This document shows positions 1 to 11,603 of a stretch of 64,000 nt of DNA, piece by piece. Every line of letters starts with the position of its first letter. Positions within the stretch are counted from its first letter, which is position 1. The stretch is from positions 95,834-159,833 of the forward strand of contig WFMF01000417.1 in assembly GCA_011033025.1 (NCBI GenBank). Reading direction: 5' to 3'. Origin of the DNA: Beroe forskalii (taxonomy: Eukaryota > Ctenophora > Nuda > Beroida > Beroidae). The notes below the pieces were generated by a model that was not told the DNA's origin, did not search any database, and saw only the letters and a list, made by a program, of their open reading frames with translations. The position numbers were made by a program, and so were the translations under genes.

Positions 1-550
1 AACTATGGCCGCAAAGCCAGTTGTGACTCACTTCTGCACCTTTGAGTGAGCATAATATACATTCAGTTTACATATTCGTTAGTAAATTTGATAGATTTCA
101 AAACATTTTAACTGCTTTATCTGCAAAGGCTCATTACAGTTGTGTATACAAACAATGATGCGTTATATATAGGCTACCTATACTAAATTAAATAAGGAAT
201 AAATAAATAAATCATGAAATCTTTACTAAATCCTTTAAAACCTCTCCTATGAAATATAACATGTATACCAGATTTAAGCACAAAACAAAATGATTTATAA
301 AACACGAAGACAAACATCTAGGAAATCACATGAAGAATTTTGCCTATACCTATTTCGCGTTTCGATGGCAGTCTTTTCTGCTGGACCTGTTTACCTAATA
401 CCTAAGACCTCTACCTGATCCCGAGAAGATCTGTTTTTTCCATTGAATATGTTTGTTTTTTCGGGATTATTTGAAAGAGAGATATTGAGGTTGTGTGTCA
501 AGTTCAATAGACCCTGAGTCCTGAGAAGAGTGCCAGTCACTCTAAATTTT
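1..550. other. AT-rich flank 3' of the LINE
   Basis: No gene is visible. Because the LINE reads on the minus strand and its last coding segment stops at 551, this stretch is probably its 3' untranslated region, or host DNA next to it. No poly(A) or microsatellite tail that would mark a LINE end was recognised, so the element may continue beyond the window. Confidence 0.4.
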
Positions 551-1350
551 TTACCATGTGATCTCACACCCTGCTTTTTGTTCCATTAGAAGTAAACTTC
601 TTAGTTTTGATTTTATGACTGTTGCTGATGTGGACAAATCGGAATTTTTTGCTGAACCAGGTACCACAATCCCACTCATATTTGCTGTACATGACTCAAA
701 CAGGTGTTTTGAATATTGATTCCAAAGCTTGCAAGCACTGAACACAAAGCTCTGAATACCGACGTCGAGGTTGACAGTCGGCAGTAATAGAGAAATTTTA
801 CGACTTTGTTTGCCAAATTTCATCAATTCGGCAATCGGGAAAGGGGATTTGTATTTCAGAATTTTAAAAAATTCAAGAAGTGTGAAATACTTATACATAT
901 TTCTCAAATTCAAGAGCCCATTCGCATTGAATAATGGTTTGGTGTGTTCAAGTATGAAGTTTTTTGGAGCCATGTGTTCAGAATGTGTTCTTGCTCTAGC
1001 ACATGTCAAATAATATTCTTGGTGATCAAAAGTCAATTCATTACCAAAGAGGAGTCGTACACATCTTTTTTGTATAGAAAATATTTTAGAGAGTTTGTTG
1101 TCAGATACCCCACCCCACACTGATATACAGTATGTGAGATAGGGTACAAAAAGTGCGTTATATATTTTCAAGTATTCCTTCTTTGGGATAAATTTTTTAA
1201 TTCTTTTTATCATAACTATACTAAGTTTAAGTTTTTTCTGAAGGTGGTCAATTTGTTCCTCCCATTTCAATTTTTCATCTATAATAACTCCAAGGAATTT
1301 GACTTTTGATACCTTTTTGAGTTTCTTGTTACAGAGCTTCAACGAGAGTA
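551..1350 (-). pseudogene. LINE reverse-transcriptase thumb and C-terminal tail
   Basis: This frame contains KFLGVIIDEKLKWEEQI, the standard FLGV-D--L-W block that follows the catalytic core of LINE reverse transcriptases. It also has YNALFVPYLTYCISVWG and a C-terminal helix-rich tail ending at 551. It lacks its own start codon and is the displaced continuation of the 2916-5501 frame. The two parts are separated by the inverted-repeat insertion. Reading inward from the break gives LLSLKLCNKKLKKVSKV. Confidence 0.88.
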
Positions 1351-1356
1351 ACTTGT

Positions 1357-2793
1357 CCAGGTGCCAGTCTAATGCAGGTCTAGCGCCAGTTTAATGCTGG
1401 TCTTACGCCAGTCTAGTGCAGGTCTAATGCAGGTTTGGCGCCGGTTTTGTGCAGGTTTAGCGCCGGTTTAGCGCGGGGCCAGCGCCAGTCTAATGCAGGT
1501 CCTGTGCCACTCTAATGCAGGTCTAGCGCCGGTTTGGTGCAGGTCCAGCGCCGGTTGAGCGCGGGTACAGCGCTGGTGCAATGCAGGTCTAGCGCCGGTT
1601 TAATGCAGGTCTTGTGCCAGTCTAGTGCCACTCTAATGCAGGTCTAGCGCCGGTTTGGTGCAGGTCCAGCGCTGGTTTAGCGCGGGTGCAGCGCTGGTCC
1701 AATGCACCTCGGATGCTATCTCAATATTACTTGTGCATTTCATACAGATTTGGCGCCGATTAAATTATGCAGGTTTGACGTCTTTTCATGAATGTTTGGC
1801 GCTGTTTTAATGCAGGTGCAACGCCATTCCAATACGGGTTTGGCGCCGGTTTCATGCAGGTTTAGCATGTTCAATTCTATGCCCCATGACTCTTCATAAT
1901 AATAATAAATAATGGTTACCGGTGGTAACTAACGTACTTCATCATTGTTACCGGTGGTAACTAACATACGTTACCATGGTTACCGATGGTAACTTACGTA
2001 CATAACCATGGTTATCTGCGGTAACTGACGAACGTTACCATGGTTACCGGTGGTTAATAACGTACGTTACCATGGTTACCGACCTGGTAACTAACGTGGG
2101 TTACCATGGTTACCGATGGTAGCTAACGTACGTTACCATGGTTACCGGTGGTAACTTAGGTGGGTTACCATGGTTACTAATGGTAATTAACGTGGGTTAT
2201 CATGGTTAACGGTGGTCACTGGTCACTAACGTAATAACGTATGTTACTATGGTTACCGATGGGAGCTAACGGACGTTACCATGGTTTATACCGGTGGTCC
2301 CTAACGGACGTTACCATGGCTAACGGTGGTAACTAACCTGCATTGGAATGGCGTTGCACCTGCATTAAAACAGCGCCAAACATGCATGAAACGACGTCAA
2401 ACCTGCATAAAATGCATTAGTAATATTGAGATAGCATCCGAGGTGCATTGGACCAGCGCTGCACCCGCGCTAAACCAGCGCTGGACCTGCACCAAACCGG
2501 CGCTAGACCTGCATTAGAGTGGCACTAGACTGGCACAAGACCTGCATTAAACCGGCGCTAGACCTGCATTGCACCAGCGCTGTACCCGCGCTCAACCGGC
2601 GCTGGACCTGCACCAAACCGGCGCTAGACCTGCATTAGAGTGGCACAGGACCTGCATTAGACTGGCGCTGGCCCCACGCTAAACCGGCGCTAAACCTGCA
2701 CAAAACCGGCGCCAAAGCTGCATTAGACCTGCACTAGACTGGCGTTAGACCTGCATTAAACCGGCGCTAGACCTGCATTAGACTGGCGCCTGG
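1357..2793. mobile_element. fold-back element with tandem-repeat arms inserted in the LINE
   Basis: The left arm (1357-about 1840) and right arm (about 2336-2793) are reverse complements. The left arm begins CCAGGTGCCAGTCTAATGCA and the right arm ends with its near-complement GACTGGCGCCTGG. Both arms are built of degenerate units of about 11 bp, alternating GGTCTAGCGCC and GGTTTAATGCA. The centre (about 1911-2335) is a different tandem array of GGTTACCGGTGGTAAC-like units. No transposase is visible. A clean target duplication was not found, because the terminal similarity runs a few bases beyond CCAGG. The insertion splits the LINE reverse transcriptase, so it is younger than the LINE. Confidence 0.75.
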
Positions 2794-2915
2794 AAAAAGT
2801 GGCAAACGGATCTATGCCCGTTCTATCTGTTCTCGCACAGGCTAATCTCTCGTCATTATTATATTCATGTCTAAAGTGCATATAACAACTTTTTTCAACA
2901 TTTATATGGAGCTGA

Positions 2916-5501
2916 TTAGCGTACATATACATAAATAGCATTCAAAACTATTTGAGATTTTTCATAGACTTCTTTCTCAGTGCTACCAGAAACAAAGATA
3001 TTTGTATCATCAGCATATAATACAAATTTTCCTAATTTTGAAGTCATCACGATATCGTTTACATATATCAAAAACAGTAAAGGTCCTAAAACTGACCCTT
3101 GTGGAACACCATATTCCATATTACATTCATCAGAATGTTCTGACTGAAACTTTGTGGTTTGTACCCTACCTGAAAGATAGCTTTTCATCAATTTGAGACT
3201 AATGCCTCTGATACCATAGAAGTTTAGTTTGTGGATAAGTTTTTCATGGGATATGGTGTCAAATGCTTTACTAAGGTCGATAAAAATCCCAATAACATGC
3301 CTCTTTTCCTCAATTTCGTCAATAATCTGTTTAACAGAGAAGTTTACCGCATGACTTGTGGAGTGATTTTTTCGGAAGCCATATTGATTTTCATAAATAG
3401 TATTGTTTGCTGTGAAGAAACTGTACAAACGATTATAAATCAATTTCTCTAAGATTTTTCCAAAAAGAGGGAGTGTAGATACTGGTCTATAATTATCAAG
3501 GTATCTTGAGTCACCCTTTTTGAAGATTGGTGTTACTGAGGCTTTCTTTAATACGCTAGGAAAAATACCATTCATAAGAAAGTAATTGAAAAATTTAGAA
3601 AGGGGCCCAAGTAGGGTTCCTGATGTCTTTTTTATGAGTGAGATTGGGATATCACTGGCTTTACCGTTTTCAAGGTTTTTAACTATATCAGCAACTTCGT
3701 CTATAGTGCAGGGAGACATGAAAAAGCTGTTGCACGATTTTTTCTTTGGATCTAAAAATTTCCAGAAGCTATCGCCTGGTCCTTCAAGACCTGTTGTCAG
3801 AGTAGAAGAATATACTTTTGTGTTAAGGTTCCTAGCAATAGATGAGAAGAATATATTAAACTCCTTGGCAATAACCCTTCTATCTCTTACCATTTCACCA
3901 TTGATTATGAATGAATCTTTGATGTTAACTTTTGATTTTCCCCTCAGTTCATTGATCAGTTTCCAGGTTTTTTTCATGTCTCCCTGTACATTTTCGAATT
4001 TCTTATAGTAATAAGATTTCTTGGCCTGCTTAATAACCTTTTTTAGCTCAAATCGGAAGTTCCTGTAACGTTGATAAAGTTCATCATCCCCCTGTTTGTT
4101 ATGCTCGTTACAAGACTTTTTCCACTGCTCATAGAAGTAAATTTTGCGCTGCACTGAGGCAATGATTCCATTTGTTATCCACGGGTTAAATAATCTGTTC
4201 CTTTTTGAATTTGAATAAACTTTTTCATCGATTAAAAAATGGGTGTCAATTTTTCCGTGGAGGAACGATACAAAGCCATTGAAATTGTGTTCATGGAATT
4301 CATAATTTTGGTGATGACTCGCAATTTTATTTTCTACATCGGAGATAAATTTATCTACATTCGTTTCACAGAAATCGTATTTTGGAAGTCTCTTCTCAGG
4401 TTTTGCATCACTGTTGGAGCTACATTCAAAAACATTGAAAATTGGGGAGTGGTGTGAGACTCTTGACTTGAGAACGCCTGACAAGAGCAATTTATCAGTT
4501 GAGTTAATCAGTATGTTGTCTATGAGGGAGGCTTTACAACCAGGCCTTTCATGGGTAGCTATAGATACTGTTGGGATCAAGTTTCTCTCGTAGATCAATT
4601 GCTCAAACTCGTCACTTCCCTTGCTGAGTAAGTCGATGTTGTAGTCTCCAGTTATATGAACGTTTTTATCAGGCAATTCCTTAAGAAGATCCTCAAATTC
4701 TTTATAAAATGTTTTTTGATCACCACTTGGTGGTCGGTAAACAACGCCAATAATTTGAGGAGAATCAGTGCTGGTTACTTCTATGAACAGAGACTCTAAG
4801 TTTTGAGTACAATGACAAAATTTCTCAATTCTAGTGAATTGGTGGTCATTAGTTATGTATATTCCCAGGCCACTACCTTTAGATTTGTTTGCAATTTTCG
4901 AGTTATACTCTGACTCGTAACCAGGTATACCATACAGCTCTTTATTTTCAACATCGCAATTTGTTTCAGCTAATGCTATCACATTGAATTTCAAGTCATA
5001 CTGACATATATCGGCAAGAAAGCTATCAAAATTGGAGCTATTCCCATCAATATTATTAAAAGCAATTGAAAACGTGCTTTTTGTTTTCGAAATACGATCT
5101 CTGGCAGTTTTAAGGCCAGTTTTGTCATATGACTTGCAATCATTGAGTATGTCAGAGATTGTTTTAACATCATCTAGTTGCTGCATATCAAACTGGTCAT
5201 GCCTGTCTGTTTCTAAGTCAATGAACGGATTATACCGTGGAATAGAGTTCAATATACAGTCAGCACATTGCCATTGCCTTGTCAGATGATTGAATTTGAA
5301 ACTTGATTTTGAGCATTCTGCATGGTATATAGTTTGACATTTTTGACAAGAAATAATACGGTTATGAGTCAGAATATACTTATTGCACACTTTACAACTC
5401 TCTCTTTCAATTCTTATATTGAACTCCTCATCATGATGATTGGTAACCATTATGACTTGGTATGTTCTGGCCTTCAGATCTCCTTCGGGAATCAGTACCA
5501 C
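2916..5501 (-). pseudogene. LINE ORF2-type protein: PHD finger, endonuclease, reverse transcriptase
   Basis: The open frame gives 861 residues. Residues about 36-82 form a Cys/His zinc finger (CKVCNK, then CQKC, HAEC, CADC). Residues about 140-360 are an APE-like endonuclease with FNNIDG, AETNCD, VYRPPSG, GDYNIDLL and SHHSPIF. The reverse transcriptase follows: motif A is FIDLSKAFDTISH, motif B is GVPQGSVLGPLLFLIYVNDI and the catalytic motif C is YADD. The frame ends just after motif C at a frameshift. The next conserved LINE segment (LHINVEKSCYMHF) continues in another frame at 2756-2941. The catalytic residues are intact, so the copy is fairly young. The true start is probably an internal Met (MVTNHHDEEF). 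Confidence 0.9.
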
Positions 5502-6013
5502 TACCTTCTAAAGCCCTCCTATAGTCCTATAGCTTCCATGCCCTCCACTAAAACGATTTGCAGACTCGGCCGATTGAGCTGAAAATTTGCACACCATCCA
5601 TGGACGACCTTAGAAAGACATACCACACTTCAGAATCCCGAAATCAGCCATTTTCTGTCTGTTATGGGGGGTAAAAATCGCGTTTTTCGGCTTAAAAACT
5701 GCCTTTTTTCACCCTTTATTGGGCGTAGATGTCTCATGGGTGGTCAAATAGAAGTGTATCTGGTCATAAATTATGCACCTGAAACCACTGAACCAATGAT
5801 ATTCGCCAGTTTTCCTTTGTTTTCCTGTAAAATCCAAAAAACCCTATTTTTACCTCTCCAAACAGTGATCCAGGACGTTCTTCATTAGTTCATTTCTGAG
5901 CCACCCAAGATCCGAAATCGAAAAACTTTGGCCGATTGAGCTGAAAATTTGCACGCCATCCATGGACGACCTAAGAAAGACATACCACACTTCGGAATCC
6001 CGAAATCAGCCAT
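5502..6013. repeat. 90-bp flanking repeat around the satellite
   Basis: A segment beginning GGCCGATTGAGCTGAAAATT and ending near CAGCCATTTTCT occurs at about 5568-5655 and again at about 5930-6016. A related copy lies beyond the satellite at about 9145-9240. It brackets the 335-bp array and looks like part of the same composite repeat. No coding potential is supported here. Confidence 0.7.
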
Positions 6014-9000
6014 TTTCTTAGTTGGATCAAACTGTACTGACCTGCAAAATTTCATGAGTTAACTAGTAAGTTTATTAGGACGACCCCCCCACCCCCGAGA
6101 TACTGATCAAAATTCAGAAAATACTTCGACACAATTGGACTTGAGGAAAACTCTGTGTATAAATGCATCATTATTTGGTTCTAGTACACTTTCTGGAAGG
6201 CAGTCACATGGGAAAAAGCAGTTGTCAGCCTTATTTTTGGTCCTTGTGGACAATTATAGACAAAAAAGTCCATTTTACGCCAAAAAATGGGGTTTTTAAG
6301 AGGCTGTAAATCGTGAAAATGGCCGAAATTCAAAATTCTGAAAGCAGCATTTTCTTAGTTGGATCAAACTGTACTGACCTGCAAAATTTCATGAGTTAAC
6401 TAGTAAGTTTATTAGGACGACCCCCCCCCCAAGATACTGATCAAAATTCAGAAAATACTTCGACACAATTGGACTTGGGAAAACTCTGTGTATAAATGCA
6501 TCATTATTTGGTTCTAGTACACTCTCTGGAAGGCAGTCACATGGGAAAAACAGTTTTCAGCCTTATTTTTGGTCCTTGTGGACGATTATAGATCAAAAAA
6601 GTCCATTTAGGCCCAAAAATGGGGTTTTAAGAGAGCTGTAAATCGTGAAAATGGCCCAAAATTAAAAATTCTGAAAGCAGCATTTTCTTAGTTGGATCAA
6701 ACTGTACTGACCTGCAAAATTTCATGAGTTAACTAGTAAGTTTTATTAGGAGGACCCCCCCCGCCCCCGAGATACTGATCAAAATTCAAGAAAATACTGC
6801 GACACAATTGGACTTGGGAAAACTCTGTGTATAAATGCATCATTATTTGGTTCTAGTACACTCTCTGGAAGGCAGTCACATGGGAAAAAGCAGTTTTCAG
6901 CCTTATTTTTGGTCCTTGTGGACAATTATAGACAAAAAAAGTCCATTTTAGGCCAAAAATGGGGTTTTTAAGAGGCTGTAAATCGTGAAAATGGCCGAAA
7001 TTCAAAATTCTGAAAGCAGCATTTTCTTAGTTGGATCAAACTGTACTGACCTGCAAAATTTCATGAGTTAACTAGTAAGTTTATTAGGACGACCCCCCCT
7101 CCCCCGAGATACTGATCAAAATTCAGAAAATACTTCGACACAATTGGACTTGGGGAAAACTCTGTGTATAAATGCATCATTATTTGGTTCTAGTACACTC
7201 TCTGGAAGGCAGTCACATGGGAAAAAGCAGTTTTCAGCCTTATTTTTGGTCCTTGTGGACAATCATAGACAAAAAAGTCCATTTTAGGCTAAAAATGGGG
7301 GTTTTTAAGAGGCTGTAAATCGTGAAAATGGCGAAATTCAAAATTCTGAAAGCAGCATTTTTCTTAGTTGGATCAAACTGTACTGACCTGCAAAATTTCA
7401 TGAGTTAACTAGTAAGTTTATTAGGACGACCCCCCCCCCCAAGATACTGATCAAAATTCAGAAAATACTCTGACACAATTGGACTTGGGGAAAACTCTGT
7501 GTATAAATGCATCATTATTTGGTTCTAGTACACTCTCTGGAAGGCAGTCACATGGGAAAAAGCAGTTTTCAGCCTTATTTTTGGTCCTTGTGGACAATCA
7601 TAGTCAAAAAAGTCCATTTTAGGCCCAAAAATGGGGTTTTAAGAGGCTGTAAATCGTGAAAATGGCCAAAATTCAAAATTCTGAAAGCAGCATTTTCTTA
7701 GTTGGATCAAACTGTACTGACCTGCAAAATTTCATGAGTTAACTAGTAAGTTTACTAGGAGGACCCCCAAGATACTGATCATAATTCAGGAAATACTCTG
7801 ACACAATTGGACTTGGGAAAAACTCTGTGTATAAATGCATCATTATTTGGTTCTAGTACACTCTCTGGAAGGCAGTCACATGGGAAAATGCAGTTTTCAG
7901 CCTTATTTTTGGTCCTTGTGGACAATCATAGTCAAAAAAGTCCATTTTAGGCCAAAAATGGGGTTTTTAAGAGGCTGTAAATCGTGAAAATGGCCGAAAT
8001 TCAAAATTCTGAAAGCAGCATTTTCTTAGTTGGATCAAACTGTACTGACCTGCAAAATTTCATGAGTTAACTAGTAAGTTTAATAGGAGGACCCCCCCCC
8101 GAGATACTGATCAAAATTCAGAAAATACTGCGACACAATCGGACTTGGGGAAAACTCTGTGTATAAATGCATCATTATTTGGTTCTAGTACACTCTCTGG
8201 AAGGCAGTCACATGGGAAAAAGCAGTTTTCAGCCTTATTTTTGGTCCTTGTGGACAATCATAGTCAAAAAAAGTCCATTTTAGGCCAAAAATGGGGTTTT
8301 AAGAGGCTGTAAATCGTGAAAATGGCCGAAATTCAAAATTCTGAAAGCAGCATTTTCTTAGTTGGATCAAACTGTACTGACCTGCAAAATTTCATGAGTT
8401 AACTAGTAAGTTTATTAATAGGACGACCCCCCCCCCCCAAAATACTGATCAAAATTCGGAAAATACTGCGACACAATCGGACTTGGGGAAAACTCTGTGT
8501 ATAAATGCATCATTATTTGGTTCTAGTACACTCTCTGGAAGGCAGTCACATGGGCAAAAGCAGTTTTCAGCCTTATTTTTGGTCCTTGTGGACAATCATA
8601 GTCAAAAAGTCCATTTTAGGCCCAAAAATGGGGGTTTAAGAGGCTGTAAATCGTGAAAATGGCCGAAATTCAAAATTCTGAAAGCAGCATTTTCTTAGTT
8701 GGATCAAACTGTACTGACCTGCAAAATTTCATGAGTTAACTAGTAAGTTTAATAGGACGACCCCCCCCCCTCCCCCGAGATACTGATCAAAATTCAGAAA
8801 ATACTGCGACACAATCGGACTTGGGGAAAACTCTGTGTATAAATGCATCATTATTTGGTTCTAGTACACTCTCTGGAAGGCAGTCACATGGGAAAAAGCA
8901 GTTTTCAGCCTTATTTTTGGTCCTTTCGGACAATCATAGTCAAAAAAGTCTATTTCAGGCCCAAAAATGGGGGTTTTTAACAGGCTGTAAATCGTGAAAA

Positions 9001-9110
9001 TGGCCGAAATTCAAAATTCTGAAAGCAACATTTTCTTAGTTGGATCAAACTGTACTGACCTGCAAAATTTCATGAGTTATCTAGTAAGTTTATTAGGACG
9101 AAAACCCCAA
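6014..9110. repeat. satellite of about 335-bp units, ten copies
   Basis: The landmark TTCTTAGTTGGATCAAACTG recurs at 6014, 6352, 6684, 7023, 7361, 7694, 8023, 8354, 8692 and 9033, giving periods of 329-341 bp. Units are nearly identical. Most length change is in a poly-C tract after TTAGGACGA (about 5-11 C) and in A or G runs. The high identity implies recent amplification or homogenisation. The array lies on the 5' side of the LINE coding region, in the position of a repeated LINE promoter. A lone, diverged, reverse-oriented copy at about 24686-24985 shows that the unit also exists outside the array. Confidence 0.95.
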
Positions 9111-9340
9111 TTTTTACCCGAAATCCAAAAAGCAGGCGCTTTGACCGATTGAGCTGAAACTTTGCACGCCATTCATGGAAGACCTACAATAGACATACCA
9201 TACTTCCATACTTCAGATTCCCGAAATCAGCCATTTTCTTCTTTTATAGGATAAAGATCGCGTTTTCGGCCTTTAAACTGCCTTTTTTCACCCCTTTCTC
9301 CCCTTTCCACTCCTTCCTGCTAACCCCCTCTTCACCTCAG

Positions 9341-9520
9341 TGGTACACTACGCTCAACAATCCGTTCGATGAAGGGTTCAGGATGAGGTTGACCCAAGGC
9401 CTGGATAACCCTGATGAGATCCGGGGACGTCTCAACAAGCTCCAAGCGCCTGAGGAGTACATGTCTCACTTGCCGGAGGAAGACTTCGTGGCGAGCAACC
9501 AGGGAGTCAGGGGCCTTTGA
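9341..9520 (+). CDS. orphan terminal exon of an unrecognised gene
   Basis: After a pyrimidine-rich stretch and an AG acceptor (CCCCTCTTCACCTCAG), an open frame of 59 codons runs to a TGA at 9518-9520. It begins WYTTLNNPFDEGFRMR and ends SNQGVRGL. Its GC content and codon usage stand out from the AT-rich surroundings, as real exons elsewhere in the window do. It would be a last coding exon, with the rest of its gene to the left, beyond the satellite and LINE. I do not recognise the family. It could be a stranded exon fragment left by rearrangement. The acceptor, length in phase and composition support coding, but nothing else does. Confidence 0.5.
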   Translation, partial: WYTTLNNPFDEGFRMRLTQGLDNPDEIRGRLNKLQAPEEYMSHLPEEDFVASNQGVRGL

Positions 9521-9639
9521 GAGGTGCTTGCTACTCTGCTGAACTAGGGGCTAAACGAACACGGTTCTAAATAGAAATGTAAAAAAACTAAATCCTTTCA
9601 TTGTCAGAACTGATGCTTCGAGGACATCATTCCATTTCC

Positions 9640-9750
9640 CGTGCGAAGTTGTCGGCTGTTGACAGACCCTCGTGAGGATTCAGCGCCGCGCCGAGCGCTG
9701 ATTCTCGTCGACTTTCGTCAGCGGGTCAGACAACGTCTGACAAGAGCGAA
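9640..9750. repeat. dispersed palindromic repeat, copy 1
   Basis: Contains TTCAGCGCCGCGCCGAGCGCTGATTCTC-like halves of a GC-rich palindrome next to GCGGGTCAGACAACG and CTGTTGACAGACCCTC. The same modules (GACCCGCTGACGCC, GGCGCTGATTCTCGAGAGGG, TCTGTCAA) recur at about 19495-19575 and 35490-35605, which defines a short MITE-like family. Confidence 0.65.
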
Positions 9751-10089
9751 GTTGTGAACATTTTATGCGCATTTTGTAGAGTAACAATCATTTTGAAGTT
9801 GAACTACCGAGGCTCGAAGTGAAAAATTGTAAAGCAACGTTCCCTAGAATAATCTAATTTGTACTCAATTTTTTTTTCCGCTAAAATCATCAACAGCTGT
9901 TGATGATTGGCAAACCTTAAGGTGTTTTAAAAGTCAATCACTTTAACCATCGGGTGTGAAAAGAATCATTTAAAGTGCTTTATCATATAATATCGTAAAA
10001 ATGTTAGAACCCATTCGTATCTGATTCTGAATTGTCATAATTTTCCCTTTTCATTAGCCGTTGAGGAAGTGAAAATTGAAAGTGAATTA

Positions 10090-10560
10090 ATATTGGTCGA
10101 TGACCAGTCATCCTAGATGCACTCAAAAGCACCCCAAACGCACCTTAGATGCATCCTCAACCGATAACCCTCGACGAACCCTACCTGCACCCTCAACGCA
10201 CCCTATCTGCAGTCTGCACCCCTTCAAATCAGTGAGCACCTTATAAAATTAAATAGACCCTAAATAAGCCTTAGGTGCCCTTTATCGCACCCCAAATCCA
10301 CCCGATATGGTCAATGACCAGTCACACGATGCACCCTAGATGCAGGTTCTAGATGCATCTTAAATGCACACCAAATGATCCAGGTGTGCCCTCTATAAAG
10401 TTTAACATCTAAGCGAACCCCTATCTGCACCCTTAATGCTCCCGAAATGCACCCTAAACACACCTCTATTGCCCTTTTTTAACTTTTTGCACACCAAATG
10501 CACCCTATTTGGTCGATGACCACCCTAAACGCACCCTATTTGCAACTTAAATGCCCATCT
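10090..10560. repeat. degenerate CACCCTAAATGCACC-type tandem repeat
   Basis: Units of roughly 10-13 bp of the form CACCCTANATGC recur with heavy drift. GGTCGATGACCA, itself a palindrome, is interspersed at about 10095, 10311 and 10512. No gene is visible from 9521 to 10800 apart from these repeats. Confidence 0.6.
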
Positions 10561-10924
10561 CTGAACCGACGTGCATCGGGCGACTGTTCATCATCATGGA
10601 CCTTAATATTGTGATATGATTTTTGCCTATGTCATAAACTAACACTTACGATTATATTTATTACGTTTAAAACATAATTCGAATTGAATTTTTTACTTGT
10701 TTTCTGAAAAAAAGCTGGGTATGTGTCCCATATAACTCTGGCTGAGTAACGTCACAGACCTAGAAGTAGACGTCAATATTTTTGTATCCTAAACCTAATT
10801 ATTTGTTTAACTTTATTGCCCTAACCAAAACCCTAACATTAGTAGTATTAGCCAATTTTGAGGGTACTTATAAGCGTGCAATAATTTGTAACAGTGCATG
10901 ACTGATTTGATTGTTTGTTTTGGC

Positions 10925-11072
10925 AGGGGAATAATTTCATCTCTGCTCATCGTGCAATAACTAATAATAGCCCATTTTGCAATTAAAATGCTCATGCAAA
11001 TAAGTTGAATTGAAAGTGCAATAATTTATAATAGAGCATTTTGCAATTAAAATGCTCATGCAAATAAGTTCT
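10925..11072. repeat. AATGCTCATGCAAATAAG repeat (two copies here, a third at 12117-12176)
   Basis: A roughly 60-bp module containing GTGCAATAATTTATAATAG, GCATTTTGCAATTAAAATGC and ATGCAAATAAG occurs twice in tandem here and once more at about 12117-12176. GCATTTTGCAATTAAAATGC is nearly self-complementary, so the module can form a hairpin. Each copy includes an ATGCAAAT octamer (a POU-type site), probably by chance. Confidence 0.7.
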
Positions 11073-11199
11073 ATTATTGTACTCCTAAAAATTTTGCTCT
11101 AAATAGCTATGGGATGATGATTATAGAACTCTCTGACGTTTTCATGCGGGTCTATAATATATAGACACTTGCCTGATCGGGTCTATATTGGTTTAGACT

Positions 11200-11535
11200 C
11201 TCGCCCTACGGGCTCGGGCCAAAACCGGATACATCCCTTGGGCTAACGTCCTCTGGAAGTATCCCAAAATGGACCCGATAGGCGCGTGTCTATGTATTTT
11301 ACAGATTCGTCCGGGTTACTGCGTGAGGATTTAGCCAGCGGGAGGGGATAAAAAATAGAGCGATAGACACGCTGACAAAATCGCCTCTATTAAATACATT
11401 CACTGTCTCTATTGCATAGTTTCAGTGTATTGTACTCCTTTCAAAATACACACACTCTCACTAGCAAATGTATACCAAATCAAATGCAAATGTTTCGTTC
11501 CCGCGAGAATCTCTCTAAACATGTAATTACCGTCC
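11200..11535. other. stretch without a recognisable gene
   Basis: No supported gene, RNA or element. The plus-strand open frame running from about 11412 across the E-box cluster has low-complexity, unconserved-looking translation and no splice context. Confidence 0.4.
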
Positions 11536-11603
11536 CACGTGACTCGCACACGTGCCACTGTTACTGTACCAAATCAAGGTCACGTGTTGCGCGCGCGCAC
11601 GTG
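11536..11603. promoter_or_regulatory. cluster of four CACGTG E-boxes
   Basis: Perfect CACGTG hexamers start at 11536, 11549, 11581 and 11598, which is four in 68 bp, with a fifth inside TCACGTGA near 12056. CACGTG is the palindromic site of bHLH factors of the MYC/MAX, USF and CLOCK type. No adjacent gene is visible, so a regulatory role is inference. The cluster sits among repeats and could be part of one. Confidence 0.4.

Larger units (their letters stand above)
551..5501 (-). mobile_element. CR1/Jockey-group LINE, interrupted
   Basis: A non-LTR retrotransposon reads leftwards. It carries, in order, a PHD-like zinc finger, an APE-type endonuclease, a reverse transcriptase and a C-terminal thumb/tail segment. 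The thumb segment (551-1350) is separated from the polymerase core by a fold-back insertion (1357-2793). A frameshift near 2916-2941 moves the reading from the long frame into the frame that continues with ANQLHINVEKSCYMHF. The element is therefore dead in its present form. Upstream of the coding region, on its 5' side (5.5-9.1 kb), lies a tandem array that could be its 5' UTR monomers or unrelated satellite DNA. Clade assignment is by motif style only. Confidence 0.88.

Noticed and set aside
1911-2335. GGTTACCGGTGGTAAC array as a regulatory operator cluster
   Set aside because: It forms the centre of the fold-back insertion and drifts like a tandem repeat. Nothing indicates protein binding.
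3586-4008. Plus-strand 140-codon frame inside the LINE
   Set aside because: Antisense shadow of the reverse-transcriptase ORF, which has unambiguous motifs on the minus strand.
6014-9110. Possible CRISPR-like array because of regular spacing
   Set aside because: The whole 335-bp unit is repeated without unique spacers, and the host is an animal. It is a satellite.
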